From: Clostridiaceae bacterium
Lineage (GTDB): Bacteria; Bacillota; Clostridia; Saccharofermentanales; UBA5734
NCBI GenBank assembly: GCA_012522285.1
Contig: JAAYKS010000028.1
Location: 1-14,032 of the forward strand
DNA length: 14,032 bases
Reading direction: 5' to 3'
Shown here one piece after another: positions 7,374 through 14,032 of the stretch. The notes under the pieces were generated by a model. That model worked only from the letters and a program-made list of their open reading frames with translations. It made no database searches and had not been told where the DNA came from. The position numbers and the translations under genes are program-made. The first letter of the stretch is position 1. Every line of letters begins with the position of its first letter.

Positions 7374-8954
7374 TTATACATGACGCACAGCGCCCGCGGA
7401 AAGCGATCCCGTAGGGATTGTGCGGATTTCGCAACCCCCCGGCGAAATGCGGCCGTACCCCTTTACACCGGATCGCACGCCGACGACCTCCAAACCGGAT
7501 GCCAACAGGCCCAAGATCAGCCGGATGTGGTCCGCATCCGGCACTTCTCCGGGCCATATCAGCGGGATACCGGGCGGATATGGAACCAACGCACCGGTCG
7601 ACACCCGTCCGGCCGCATCCTCCAGCGGTGTCCACTCCCCGCGTTCCCCTCCCACGAGAAACCGCCGCGGATGTGCGGCCCGCACAGGCGCAACCGCATA
7701 CGCGCGAGCCAAATCCCGTTCCGACACCGCGACAATCTGCTCAGCTGACCCGGACGCAACCGGGTGAGCAGATTGCCCGAGGATGCCGGCAAGCGCGGTC
7801 CGAAGCCGGGAAAAGTCCTCCGGACCGGTATCCAGCGCGGGAATGCACACCAAGCGTCGGAGATCGGCCATCTCGATATCGATCCCTTGTTCCGAAAGCG
7901 CGCGCAGCCATACCGGTCCGGACATTCCGGTGCCCTCGACATCGAGGACCAGGCGGGCCGGATCCTGGCGCAGTCCGTCTCCGGGTTGTCGCACAAACGG
8001 CACCGCACGCACGCCCGGCGGAAGGGACTCCCCGAACTTCCGGACGCGGTCGACCAGGACATGGATCCGTTCGGCCCCCTGCTTCTCCATCCAGTCGCGG
8101 GCGGCATCGATCGAAGCCGCAACCAGAAAGGACGGACTGGAGGTTTCATACAGTGTAATGGAGTCTCGGACGGCCTCCGGATCGAGGGAACCCCGGTGGA
8201 TCGCGTCGGCGGACAGATGCAGCAGCGCGGCCTGGGTCAGCGCCGGGAGAGTTTTGTGCGCACTTTGCACACACAGATCCGCACCGGCATCCATCGCGCA
8301 GGGGGGGCACAGATCGGACGCAAACCGCAGATGCGCCCCATGTGCCTCGTCGACCAGCAGCAGCACGCCCGCCTGGCGTGTCATCTTAGCGATCGCAGGC
8401 AGATCCGCGCACAGACCGTAATAATCCGGGCTGGTGACCAGCACCGCTCCGATCGAAGGGTCGCGGGCACAGGCGTCCCGAATGTCGCTGGGGTCGGGCT
8501 GGGACACCGGCGCATACGGCAACCGGTCCGGATGGAGGTCCGGCAGGGGAAGAAAACGGTACTCCGCCCCGGTCAGGGCGATGGCATGTAAAACCGAACG
8601 GTGAACCGTCCGGGGCAACAGTAGCGTCCGCCCGCCGGCTGTCGCGACCGTAACCATCGCCAGCAGCCCACAGGTGGAGCCGGTGGTGAGGAAATACGTC
8701 CGACCCGCCCCAAAAGCCGTGGCGGCCCGCTCCATGGCTTCCCGCGCGGGGCCCGTCGGCAAATGGATGTCATCGGTCACCAAAAGCTCGGTTGTGTCCA
8801 GCCGGCCGGCCGCCCCGAGAAGGGGGGAAGAAAAGCCGCGCCCCCCCGCGTGACCCGGCATGTGGAAAGAAACACGCCCCTCTCCGGCCCGCTCATACAG
8901 CGCGTCCAGAAGGGGCGTATCAGATCCGCCGGTCGGAGAAGGCGTCACGGCCAT
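7374..8954 (-). CDS. Orn/Lys/Arg decarboxylase family protein (YaaO-type), PLP-dependent
   Basis: Fold-type I PLP enzyme of the basic amino-acid decarboxylase group III; family members release CO2 from arginine, lysine or ornithine to start polyamine synthesis. Visible (526-residue numbering): SFHMPGHAGG (29-38), DDIHLPTGP (61-69), TTGSTCGLLAM (90-100), the PLP-aspartate block LLVDEAHGAH (199-208), and the PLP-lysine in SAHKT (Lys 234). The C-terminal domain follows a variable region at about 400. Substrate cannot be read; the short (~500 aa) class lacks the N-terminal wing domain of inducible E. coli enzymes. The ATG at 8954 is chosen; a TTG two codons earlier would overlap the upstream stop, and neither has a strong ribosome-binding site. 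Gene order matches yaaO-tmk. Confidence 0.92.
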   Translation of the reverse strand: MAVTPSPTGGSDTPLLDALYERAGEGRVSFHMPGHAGGRGFSSPLLGAAGRLDTTELLVTDDIHLPTGPAREAMERAATAFGAGRTYFLTTGSTCGLLAMVTVATAGGRTLLLPRTVHRSVLHAIALTGAEYRFLPLPDLHPDRLPYAPVSQPDPSDIRDACARDPSIGAVLVTSPDYYGLCADLPAIAKMTRQAGVLLLVDEAHGAHLRFASDLCPPCAMDAGADLCVQSAHKTLPALTQAALLHLSADAIHRGSLDPEAVRDSITLYETSSPSFLVAASIDAARDWMEKQGAERIHVLVDRVRKFGESLPPGVRAVPFVRQPGDGLRQDPARLVLDVEGTGMSGPVWLRALSEQGIDIEMADLRRLVCIPALDTGPEDFSRLRTALAGILGQSAHPVASGSAEQIVAVSERDLARAYAVAPVRAAHPRRFLVGGERGEWTPLEDAAGRVSTGALVPYPPGIPLIWPGEVPDADHIRLILGLLASGLEVVGVRSGVKGYGRISPGGCEIRTIPTGSLSAGAVRHV

Positions 8955-8956
8955 GG

Positions 8957-9730
8957 TCAATCCAGGGTCAGTGTGTGGATGCCGGCGATTTCCAGCCAGA
9001 TTTCTTTTTCAATCCGCTCGTTGTCCCGGCGGATGTCTTCGTACGTTTCTTCCGCCTTGATGTGGTTGCGGTCCCAGCCGCGATCGCGTTGCGGGCGGGT
9101 AGCCTGTCGAACGAACTGCTGCGGGCGGGCGGTTTGCTGTTGCGGCTGCCTGGTGGCCGCCTGGCCCTGCTCCGCTGCGCGCGGGGCCTGGCTTGGCTTT
9201 TCCTGCGCAGGTTCGCGCCGCTGCTGGTTCTGCGGCTGCGGGGGCTGATTCCGCTGGACAGGCGGGCGATTGCCCCCCTGCTGCGGATTGCGCTCTCTTG
9301 GCGGGCGTCCCGCGTTCTCGGTTCCCTCCCGGGGTGCCGCATTCTGGCGGGGTTCGCCCGCCGGACGCTGCTGTGCGTGCGGATTGGTCGACTGGCTGCG
9401 GGGCGTCTGGGAGCGGGATCCGCCCCGCCTGCGGCTCCGGCTGCTGCGGGAACTGCCGCCGGATGCACCCTGTTGCCCTTGCTGCCCTTGCTGCCCCTGC
9501 GGTCCCTGTTGGCCTTGTGCGCGCGGTTGCTGTCGCTGGGCGGCACCCGCGTTGCCCTGTTGCCCCTGTCGCGGGGTCTGGTTTTGCCCTCCGGGGGGAG
9601 AGGCAGGGCCGAACTCGCGGTATTTTTTACGCCGATCCGAAGAGGAAGAGCCGGATTGGCCTCCCTGGCTGCGGCCGCCTTCGGGCTTGGCGGGACGCGG
9701 ATTCCGGTCAGAAAAGGATTGGTCGCTCAT
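8957..9730 (-). CDS. Gln/Pro/Arg/Gly-rich low-complexity protein with collagen-like triplets and helical C-terminal tail; function unknown
   Basis: I do not recognise this 257-residue protein. Residues 1-215 are almost wholly Gln, Pro, Arg, Gly, Ser and Ala with hardly any hydrophobics, so probably disordered; the region is strongly basic. Residues 73-88 form Gly-X-Y triplets (GQQGPQGQQGQQGQQG) and 93-105 is an Arg/Ser block. The last ~40 residues differ sharply: a helix-like, charged stretch (KAEETYEDIRRDNERIEKEI, 225-244) and a hydrophobic end, WLEIAGIHTLTLD. There is no signal peptide or membrane segment, so it is likely cytosolic. Evidence that it is real: ATG at 9730 with AGGAGG 9 nt upstream, ATGA overlap with folK-birA, and a stop 2 nt before the decarboxylase start. 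The composition suggests a nucleic-acid or condensate role, but that is inference only. Confidence 0.75.
   Translation of the reverse strand: MSDQSFSDRNPRPAKPEGGRSQGGQSGSSSSDRRKKYREFGPASPPGGQNQTPRQGQQGNAGAAQRQQPRAQGQQGPQGQQGQQGQQGASGGSSRSSRSRRRGGSRSQTPRSQSTNPHAQQRPAGEPRQNAAPREGTENAGRPPRERNPQQGGNRPPVQRNQPPQPQNQQRREPAQEKPSQAPRAAEQGQAATRQPQQQTARPQQFVRQATRPQRDRGWDRNHIKAEETYEDIRRDNERIEKEIWLEIAGIHTLTLD
9467..9514. repeat. Short 9-nt tandem repeat coding collagen-like GQQ/GPQ triplets
   Basis: About five imperfect 9-nt units (CCTTGCTGC-like on the plus strand) run in tandem. On the minus strand they encode Gly-Gln-Gln/Gly-Pro-Gln triplets in the low-complexity protein. Two adjacent units are identical. 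Such a tract may change length by slippage in steps of 9 nt, which would keep the reading frame. Confidence 0.7.
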
Positions 9731-10965
9731 GATTGTGTGCCTCCTGCCGGCCGGAGCGTCACTTCGCCGCTCGCCAGCTCCCTGTTTCCCCGTGCGGTCG
9801 CCAGAATCAAGGCGCCGTCCCCGGAGAATCCCAAGACTTCTCCCTCGATGTGTTCCGCGGCATTCTCACCGGTTGGAACCCGCATTACGCCGACCGTCCG
9901 GCCGACCAGGCAGGACAGATCGCGATATTGCGCGAGAAAGGTCTCTTTTTCCGTGTCCATCATTGTAACCGCTTTCAGCGTTTCGGACAACAAAGCCGCG
10001 ACCGCCCTGTCCCGCGTCAGTTCCGTAAGTTCCGGCTTTTCCATCGCGAGGGAGGTGGCGGTTTCGGCCAGTTCCGGGCCGAAGTCCTCCTTCTGCTGGA
10101 ACAGGTTCAGACCGATGCCGACCACGACGCGGTCCAACCGGAATCCGCTGGCGGTGCTTTCGCACAGAATGCCGCAAATCTTGCGTCCGTCGCAGAGCAC
10201 GTCGTTGGGCCATTTGAGCTGTGCAGGCACACCCAGACCGTGCAGAAAACGGGCGACGGCAAGTCCTGCCGCCAACGGGAGTAACCCACCCCGCCTGGCG
10301 TCCAGATTGTCCGGGCGCAGTACAATCGACATCCACACACCGGCACCCGCATCGGACCGCCATACGCGGCCCATCCGTCCGCGTCCCGCGGTCTGCCGGT
10401 CTGCCACGACCACCGAACCGTTCGGCAGCCCCTCAGCGGCCAGTCGCTTTGCGTCATCGTTGGTCGATCCGGTCTCGGCGCGGTGGATCCAAAGAGGGAT
10501 CTGCCGGGATTGGGGACACCACCCGAACGCGAATGGCCGGACCTCATCGGTCCATTCGATCCGACCTGCCTCCAGTTCCCGCAGGGGAATCTGGACAAAC
10601 GCGCGCTCCGCCATGCGCGGATGCGGCAGGGTAAGCCGGGCATCGTCGCGGCGGAGCGTCCCGAAGGTCAGGATGTCGATGTCCACCGTCCTTGCTCCCC
10701 AGCGTTCAACGCGGACCCGTCCCAACCCGGCTTCGATCTGTTGACACACATCCAGCAATACCTCCGGCGCCAGCCCGGTTTCGACCCGCACCACCGCGTT
10801 CAGATAGTCCGGCTGCCCCTCCACGCCGAACGGTTCGGTTTCATACAGAGAGGAGACTTCCCGGACAAACAGTCCGTCGTGATCGTCGAGCATCCGGACC
10901 GCAGCCTGCAGATTCGCCAGGCGGTCGCCCAGGTTACCCCCGATCGAGAGAAGCGCTTCGGTCAC
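9727..10965 (-). CDS. folK: FolK-BirA fusion: HPPK (dihydropterin pyrophosphokinase) plus biotin protein ligase domain
   Basis: A single 412-residue frame joins two complete enzymes. Residues 1 to about 140 are HPPK, which pyrophosphorylates 6-hydroxymethyl-dihydropterin: SIGGNLGDR (7-15), YETEPFG (41-47), YLNAVV (54-59), RTVDIDIL (92-99), PHPR (114-117). Residues about 157-412 are a biotin-protein ligase: TGSTND (165-170), GRGRMGR (194-200), KWPNDV (251-256), KICGIL (262-267), VVVGIGLNL (280-288), then the C-terminal BPL domain. This half would activate biotin and attach it to carboxylase carrier lysines. It lacks the winged-helix repressor domain; HPPK takes its place. The GTG start at 10965 overlaps the folB stop (GTGA) and has GGGAGG 7 nt upstream. 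The stop overlaps the next gene as ATGA. Both domain calls are firm; physiological coupling is unknown. Confidence 0.94.
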   Translation of the reverse strand: MTEALLSIGGNLGDRLANLQAAVRMLDDHDGLFVREVSSLYETEPFGVEGQPDYLNAVVRVETGLAPEVLLDVCQQIEAGLGRVRVERWGARTVDIDILTFGTLRRDDARLTLPHPRMAERAFVQIPLRELEAGRIEWTDEVRPFAFGWCPQSRQIPLWIHRAETGSTNDDAKRLAAEGLPNGSVVVADRQTAGRGRMGRVWRSDAGAGVWMSIVLRPDNLDARRGGLLPLAAGLAVARFLHGLGVPAQLKWPNDVLCDGRKICGILCESTASGFRLDRVVVGIGLNLFQQKEDFGPELAETATSLAMEKPELTELTRDRAVAALLSETLKAVTMMDTEKETFLAQYRDLSCLVGRTVGVMRVPTGENAAEHIEGEVLGFSGDGALILATARGNRELASGEVTLRPAGGTQS

Positions 10966-11339
10966 AGGACGTCCTCCCGTGTGCGCTCGATCGACACCGC
11001 CATGTGGGAAAACCGGCCTTCCACGGGAGCCATCGGCTTTTTCACCGTGACTGCGACCGACCCGACCCGGGGGTGCCCCTGAAGGACGCGCCGGGCAATC
11101 CGTTCCGCCAGGCGTTCGATCAGGTCGTCTGTTCCGTGCTCCACGATCTCGCGTGTTTCATTGAAAACCGCGCCGTAATCCACGGTGTCTTCCAGGTTGT
11201 CGGAAAGGCAGGCCGGTATGCGGCCCAACCGGAGTTCCAGATCGACGACAAAATCCTGTCCCTCTTTTTTCTCGAACGGGAACACGCCGGTATGACCGCA
11301 AAAGACCATGCCCGTCAACAGAATTTTATCTTCAGCCAT
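10962..11339 (-). CDS. folB: Dihydroneopterin aldolase
   Basis: Converts 7,8-dihydroneopterin to 6-hydroxymethyl-7,8-dihydropterin and glycolaldehyde; substrate for the FolK domain encoded next. The 125-residue length is typical. Visible: TGMVFCGHTGVFPFE (9-23) with conserved Glu 23, GQDFVVDLEL (27-36), DTVDYGAV (51-58), LIERLAERIA (73-82) and VTVKKPMAPV with the presumed catalytic Lys 100. The ATG at 11339 is chosen over one 27 nt upstream because AGGGGG lies 8 nt before it. The start overlaps the folP stop by 8 nt and the stop overlaps the folK start by 4 nt, so three folate genes are translationally linked. Confidence 0.95.
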   Translation of the reverse strand: MAEDKILLTGMVFCGHTGVFPFEKKEGQDFVVDLELRLGRIPACLSDNLEDTVDYGAVFNETREIVEHGTDDLIERLAERIARRVLQGHPRVGSVAVTVKKPMAPVEGRFSHMAVSIERTREDVL

Positions 11340-12207
11340 GTACGGTTCCCCCTCTGACAATCGCATCCGTCATACGTGCGACCCGCACCATTTCCCGGAC
11401 GTCGTGCACCCGCACAAAGTCGGCGCCGTTGGCAATACCGATCGCAACCGCCGCCGCCGTACCCATGAGCCGCTCCTCCACCGGAAGCCCGAGTGTCGTA
11501 CCGATAAAGGATTTGCGGGAAGGTCCTATAAGGATCGGGGCCCCCGTCGATGACAACGCGGACAGCCGGCGCAGGATTTCGCAGGACTGTGCGGCATCCA
11601 CGCCAAACCCGATGCCGGGATCCACCGCGATGCGGTCGGCCCCGACTCCGTCGAGGATAGCCCGTCTCATGCTGTCGGACAGGTACCGGACGATCCGGTC
11701 CATCAGAAGGGGTTCTTCGGCCCAGGAGGGGTCCGGGTCCGCGCTGCCTTCCGGGAGGGGTGTCGCGTTATACATCAAAATCAGACCGGCTCCGGTCTCG
11801 GCCGCGACACGCGCCATGTCGGGGTCGGCGCGGGTTGCACGCACATCGTTGATGATGCAGGCGCCGGCAACCACCGCTTCCCTTGCGACCGAGGCTTTGG
11901 ACGTGTCGATGGACACCGGCAGTCCGGTCTCTGCGCACACTTTCCGGAGGATCGGAATTACGCGTTCCGCCTCTTCCTCCGCGGAAATCGGGCGATGTCC
12001 GGGACGGGTGGACTCCCCTCCGATATCGAGGATGTCCGCCCCTTGCGCGGCCATCGCGAGCGCACGGGCGAGCGCCGCGTCAGGATCGTCAAAAGCGCCT
12101 CCGTCCGAAAACGAGTCCGGGGTCACATTGAGGATGCCCATAACCCAGGTGCGCACACCGAGAGCGAACGCGTGGCCGCGTGCCTTGAATAAACGTTTGT
12201 CGGGCAT
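11332..12207 (-). CDS. folP: Dihydropteroate synthase
   Basis: Condenses hydroxymethyl-dihydropterin pyrophosphate with p-aminobenzoate to 7,8-dihydropteroate; the target of sulfonamides. TIM-barrel, 291 residues. Visible: GILNVTPDSFSDGG (24-37), DIGGESTRPG (61-70), SIDTSK, IINDVRA, DPGIGFG and IGPSRKSFIG, all in order. The block usually read as LMHM here reads LMYN, a small departure. The ATG at 12207 is chosen because GGAGG lies 5 nt upstream; an in-frame GTG at 12219 is an alternative. It starts 28 nt after the folE stop and overlaps folB by 8 nt. Confidence 0.96.
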   Translation of the reverse strand: MPDKRLFKARGHAFALGVRTWVMGILNVTPDSFSDGGAFDDPDAALARALAMAAQGADILDIGGESTRPGHRPISAEEEAERVIPILRKVCAETGLPVSIDTSKASVAREAVVAGACIINDVRATRADPDMARVAAETGAGLILMYNATPLPEGSADPDPSWAEEPLLMDRIVRYLSDSMRRAILDGVGADRIAVDPGIGFGVDAAQSCEILRRLSALSSTGAPILIGPSRKSFIGTTLGLPVEERLMGTAAAVAIGIANGADFVRVHDVREMVRVARMTDAIVRGGTVHG

Positions 12208-12235
12208 AGATGCCTCCACGGTGGTTTGATCCGCG

Positions 12236-12886
12236 TCAGCGGGGACGGTTGATCAGGGCCAGCGCTTCCGCACGGGTCCGTGCGTCACTGCGGCAGATGC
12301 CGCGCAACGCGGATGTGACGGTTTTGGATCCCGGCTTTTTTATCCCGCGCATGGTCATGCACAAATGCTCCGCCTCGACCACCACCGCGACACCGCGAGG
12401 TTCCACCGACTCCATCAGGATGTCCGCGATGCGGGAGGTCATCCGCTCCTGCAGTTGGGGACGCCGCGCAAGGGTGTCAACCACACGCGCAATCTTGCTC
12501 AGTCCGAGGATGCGGCCTTCTTTGGGGATATACACAACATGCGCCTTGCCGAAAAACGGGACCAGGTGGTGCTCGCACATGGAATAAAACGGGATGTCCC
12601 CGACCATGACCATTTCGTCGTGGTCGGCCTCGTGAAAGGTCTTGATTTCATCCATCGGGTCGCGGTGCAGACCTGCAAACACTTCGGCATACATCCGCGC
12701 CACCCTTCGCGGGGTTTCCAATAGTCCCTCGCGTTCCGGATCTTCACCGACGGCGCACAGGATTTCCCGCACCGCCCGTTCAATCCGGGGCAGATCCATT
12801 TCCTCTCGCGCCTTTCTCTTGCGGGATTTATCCGCCGCTTCCGCGGAAAGGCCGTCCGCAGGTTCCTGGTTGCGGTCTGTCGTCAT
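12236..12886 (-). CDS. folE: GTP cyclohydrolase I
   Basis: Zinc enzyme that converts GTP to 7,8-dihydroneopterin triphosphate, the first step of tetrahydrofolate synthesis. 216 residues. Visible: GEDPEREGLLETPRRVARMY (47-66), FYSMCEHHLVPFFGKAHVVY (100-119), AEHLCMTMRGIKKPGS (172-187). The zinc ligands C104, H107 and C176 are all present, so this is a catalytic, zinc-dependent type IA enzyme. The first 30 residues are a charged, low-complexity leader (DKSRKRKAREEMD) beyond the usual catalytic core. The ATG at 12886 has AGGAGG 5 nt upstream. It opens the folate cluster, 40 nt after the AraC-type regulator gene; no convincing promoter is visible in that short gap. Confidence 0.97.
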   Translation of the reverse strand: MTTDRNQEPADGLSAEAADKSRKRKAREEMDLPRIERAVREILCAVGEDPEREGLLETPRRVARMYAEVFAGLHRDPMDEIKTFHEADHDEMVMVGDIPFYSMCEHHLVPFFGKAHVVYIPKEGRILGLSKIARVVDTLARRPQLQERMTSRIADILMESVEPRGVAVVVEAEHLCMTMRGIKKPGSKTVTSALRGICRSDARTRAEALALINRPR

Positions 12887-12918
12887 GGGATCCTCCTGTC
12901 GCGCCGGCTTGCCTTGTC

Positions 12919-12934
12919 ATTCCCTGTCAGGAAT
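12919..12934. promoter_or_regulatory. Short inverted repeat at the regulator/folE junction
   Basis: ATTCC (12919-12923) and GGAAT (12930-12934) flank six bases, spanning the stop codon of the AraC-type gene just upstream of folE. It could be a small hairpin or a protein site. It is short enough to be chance, and no U-tract makes it a terminator. Confidence 0.2.
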
Positions 12935-13895
12935 CGGTCAGCCGGGTCTTTCTATACTCCATTGGGGTCATACCGGTGTGCTTTCGGAATGCGGCGTTGA
13001 AACGCTGCGGGCTGGAAAATCCAACCATCGAAGCGATGCCGCTGATCTTGATGTCGCGCTGTTCCAGGAGTTTGCAGGCCCGCGCGACCCGCACCTGCAT
13101 CAGGAAAGCCATCGGACTCATGCCGGTCTCGTCCCGGAATGCACGGGTGAAATATCCCTGACTCAGGAAGACGTATCCGGCGGCGTCCGCGACCGAAATA
13201 TCGCGGTCGAAGTTCTCGACGATGTAGTCGCGCGCGATCCGTACGAGTTCCCTCGCTTTACCCGTGCGCTTGCGCAGGCCCTCTTCCCACTCCTCGCGCA
13301 GCCCCCGGGCAAGCGTGACAAGCAGTTCGACCGTCAGCAGCTGCATCATGAGATTTTTGGCATAGGCGTCCTCACGGCTTTCCCGGAGGATCCGTTCCGC
13401 AATGGCGGCGATGTCCTGCCGGCTGCGTCCGCGAATGCTGATAAAGGGTTCAGCCGGAGGGGCGTCCCCGTCCGCCGGCGCGCTTTCCAGCGCGCTGAGG
13501 AGAAACCGCTCCAGGATCCCGCCCGTCACCTCTCGCCCCGGTACGACTTCCGCACCGGACGCAGTGCTTGTATAGCGGTAACGCCCTTCCCGGTCAAACA
13601 CAAAATAGAGGACCACCATGTCGGCGTTCCCTTCGAGCACGTTGGTCACGTGTACGTGTCCGGGAGGGATCACGATGTTCCCGCCCCGCTCGACAATGGT
13701 GCGGCGGCCGTCGACTTCAAACTCGACACGCCCGCTGCGCAGGTAGGTCAGCTCGTGATACTCGTGCTGACTGCGTTTGCCGTTGTCGAGCAGCCCCTTC
13801 CCCATCGTTCGTTCCATCCCTTTGAAAACCAGAGGGATGGAGCCCACGGAGTCGAGGATGCTTTTTTCCATTCCGGGAAGTAAATCTTCTATCAT
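12927..13895 (-). CDS. AraC-family transcriptional regulator with N-terminal cupin domain
   Basis: Predicted one-component DNA-binding regulator, 322 residues. The N-terminal half has a cupin-like sensor (about 40-115): HEYHELTYLRSGRVEFEVDG, then RGGNIVIPPGHVHVTNV. A helical linker follows (about 165-225). The C-terminal ~100 residues are the paired helix-turn-helix AraC domain: ISVADAAGYVFLSQGYFTRAF is the first HTH and IKISGIASMVGFSSPQRFNAAF the second, followed by the GMTPMEYRK signature. This form usually senses small molecules such as sugars, but the ligand cannot be read. The ATG at 13895 has a weak GGTGGG upstream. It is 40 nt from folE in the same direction, yet the target genes are unknown. 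The upstream neighbour is a kinase fragment. Confidence 0.93.
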   Translation of the reverse strand: MIEDLLPGMEKSILDSVGSIPLVFKGMERTMGKGLLDNGKRSQHEYHELTYLRSGRVEFEVDGRRTIVERGGNIVIPPGHVHVTNVLEGNADMVVLYFVFDREGRYRYTSTASGAEVVPGREVTGGILERFLLSALESAPADGDAPPAEPFISIRGRSRQDIAAIAERILRESREDAYAKNLMMQLLTVELLVTLARGLREEWEEGLRKRTGKARELVRIARDYIVENFDRDISVADAAGYVFLSQGYFTRAFRDETGMSPMAFLMQVRVARACKLLEQRDIKISGIASMVGFSSPQRFNAAFRKHTGMTPMEYRKTRLTDS

Positions 13896-13899
13896 GCGG

Positions 13900-13914
13900 A
13901 TCCCACCATGGGAT
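13900..13914. promoter_or_regulatory. Inverted repeat just upstream of the AraC-type gene
   Basis: ATCCCA (13900-13905) and TGGGAT (13909-13914) are perfect 6-nt arms around CCA, covering the ribosome-binding region of the AraC-type gene and lying in the 26-nt gap after the kinase stop. It might be an autoregulatory site or a hairpin affecting translation. Its short length means that chance cannot be excluded. Confidence 0.3.
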
Positions 13915-13921
13915 TATCTTA

Positions 13922-14032
13922 TCAGATCCAGCCGTCCGTGCACATAGCGGCGTCGGCACCGGCGGCGGCCAAAGCACCCGCCAGCGCGGCCATCGAGGGG
14001 TATCTGGCGGCAGGGTCCGCCAACAGACAACG
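13922..14032 (-). CDS. C-terminal end of a probable Ser/Thr protein kinase (partial, continues beyond window)
   Basis: The last 36 codons plus TGA of a gene entering from the high-coordinate edge. The residues RCLLADPAARYPSMAALAGAL resemble subdomain XI of Hanks-type kinases, where an invariant Arg follows a DPxxR-type motif before the closing helix. The protein then ends quickly (AAAGADAAMCTDGWI), so no PASTA or membrane segment follows the kinase fold, unlike PrkC. The frame is open to the window edge, with codon use like its neighbours. The assignment rests on a short motif and is moderate. Confidence 0.55.
   Translation of the reverse strand, partial: RCLLADPAARYPSMAALAGALAAAGADAAMCTDGWI

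Noticed and set aside
7373..7378. TATAAT as a tmk promoter
   Set aside because: The -10 box is perfect but the bases 16-18 nt upstream (TTTCCG or TTCCGC) are a poor -35, and part of the box is the decarboxylase stop codon.
8792..10744. A 650-codon open frame on the plus strand
   Set aside because: It lies opposite the decarboxylase start, the low-complexity gene and folK-birA, all supported by motifs or coupling. Its Leu/Ala/Arg/Cys-rich translation has no recognisable domain and mirrors GC-rich codons of the other strand.
12642..13883. A 413-codon open frame on the plus strand
   Set aside because: It is antisense to the AraC-type gene and folE. The open frame is a by-product of high GC content.
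13913..13918. GATAAT as a -10 box for the AraC-type gene
   Set aside because: The matching -35 region (TGCACG) is poor and the implied transcript would begin only about 10 nt before the ATG.

Overview
The window looks like chromosome from a GC-rich member of the Bacillota, most likely a clostridial lineage (GC is near 60% by eye, not counted). The evidence is gene order. The core run decarboxylase (yaaO type), tmk, darA/pstA (yaaQ), holB, ricT (yaaT), yabB-type methyltransferase, rsmI, metG, tatD is the classic Bacillus subtilis yaaO-yabD order. A cyclic-di-AMP receptor and RicT are also strongly Bacillota markers. All supported genes lie on the minus strand, so transcription runs from high to low coordinates. 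There are no RNA genes, mobile elements or CRISPR arrays, and no gap above about 120 bases.

Layout in the direction of transcription. (1) 14032-13922 holds the last 36 codons of what looks like a Ser/Thr protein kinase, followed by an AraC-family regulator (13895-12927). (2) A tight folate cluster follows: folE, folP, folB and folK, several overlapping by 4 to 8 nt. FolK is fused in frame to a biotin protein ligase domain that lacks the usual DNA-binding domain. The fusion gene overlaps by ATGA a gene for an unusual Gln/Pro/Arg/Gly-rich, probably disordered protein with collagen-like Gly-X-Y triplets and a short conserved-looking helical tail. (3) Next come a PLP-dependent Orn/Lys/Arg decarboxylase family protein, thymidylate kinase, the c-di-AMP receptor DarA, the DNA polymerase III delta' subunit and RicT. 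(4) A good sigma-A-type promoter precedes a small 2[4Fe-4S] ferredoxin gene, then a TrmN6/YabB-type methyltransferase and RsmI, the last two coupled by ATGA. (5) A second near-consensus promoter with a GC-rich leader hairpin precedes metG, followed 11 nt later by tatD, which runs off the window.

Functionally, FolE, FolB, FolK and FolP cover the route from GTP to dihydropteroate (phosphatase, folC and pab genes are not here). The remaining genes are housekeeping: dTMP phosphorylation and clamp loading for replication, rRNA and tRNA methylation, methionyl-tRNA charging, and c-di-AMP sensing. Compared with B. subtilis, the positions of yaaR, yabA, yazA and abrB are empty, and a ferredoxin gene sits where yabA would be. 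The most unusual items are the FolK-biotin ligase fusion, the low-complexity protein translationally coupled to it, and a possible two-state leader hairpin at metG. I see no clear new defence or mobile system.
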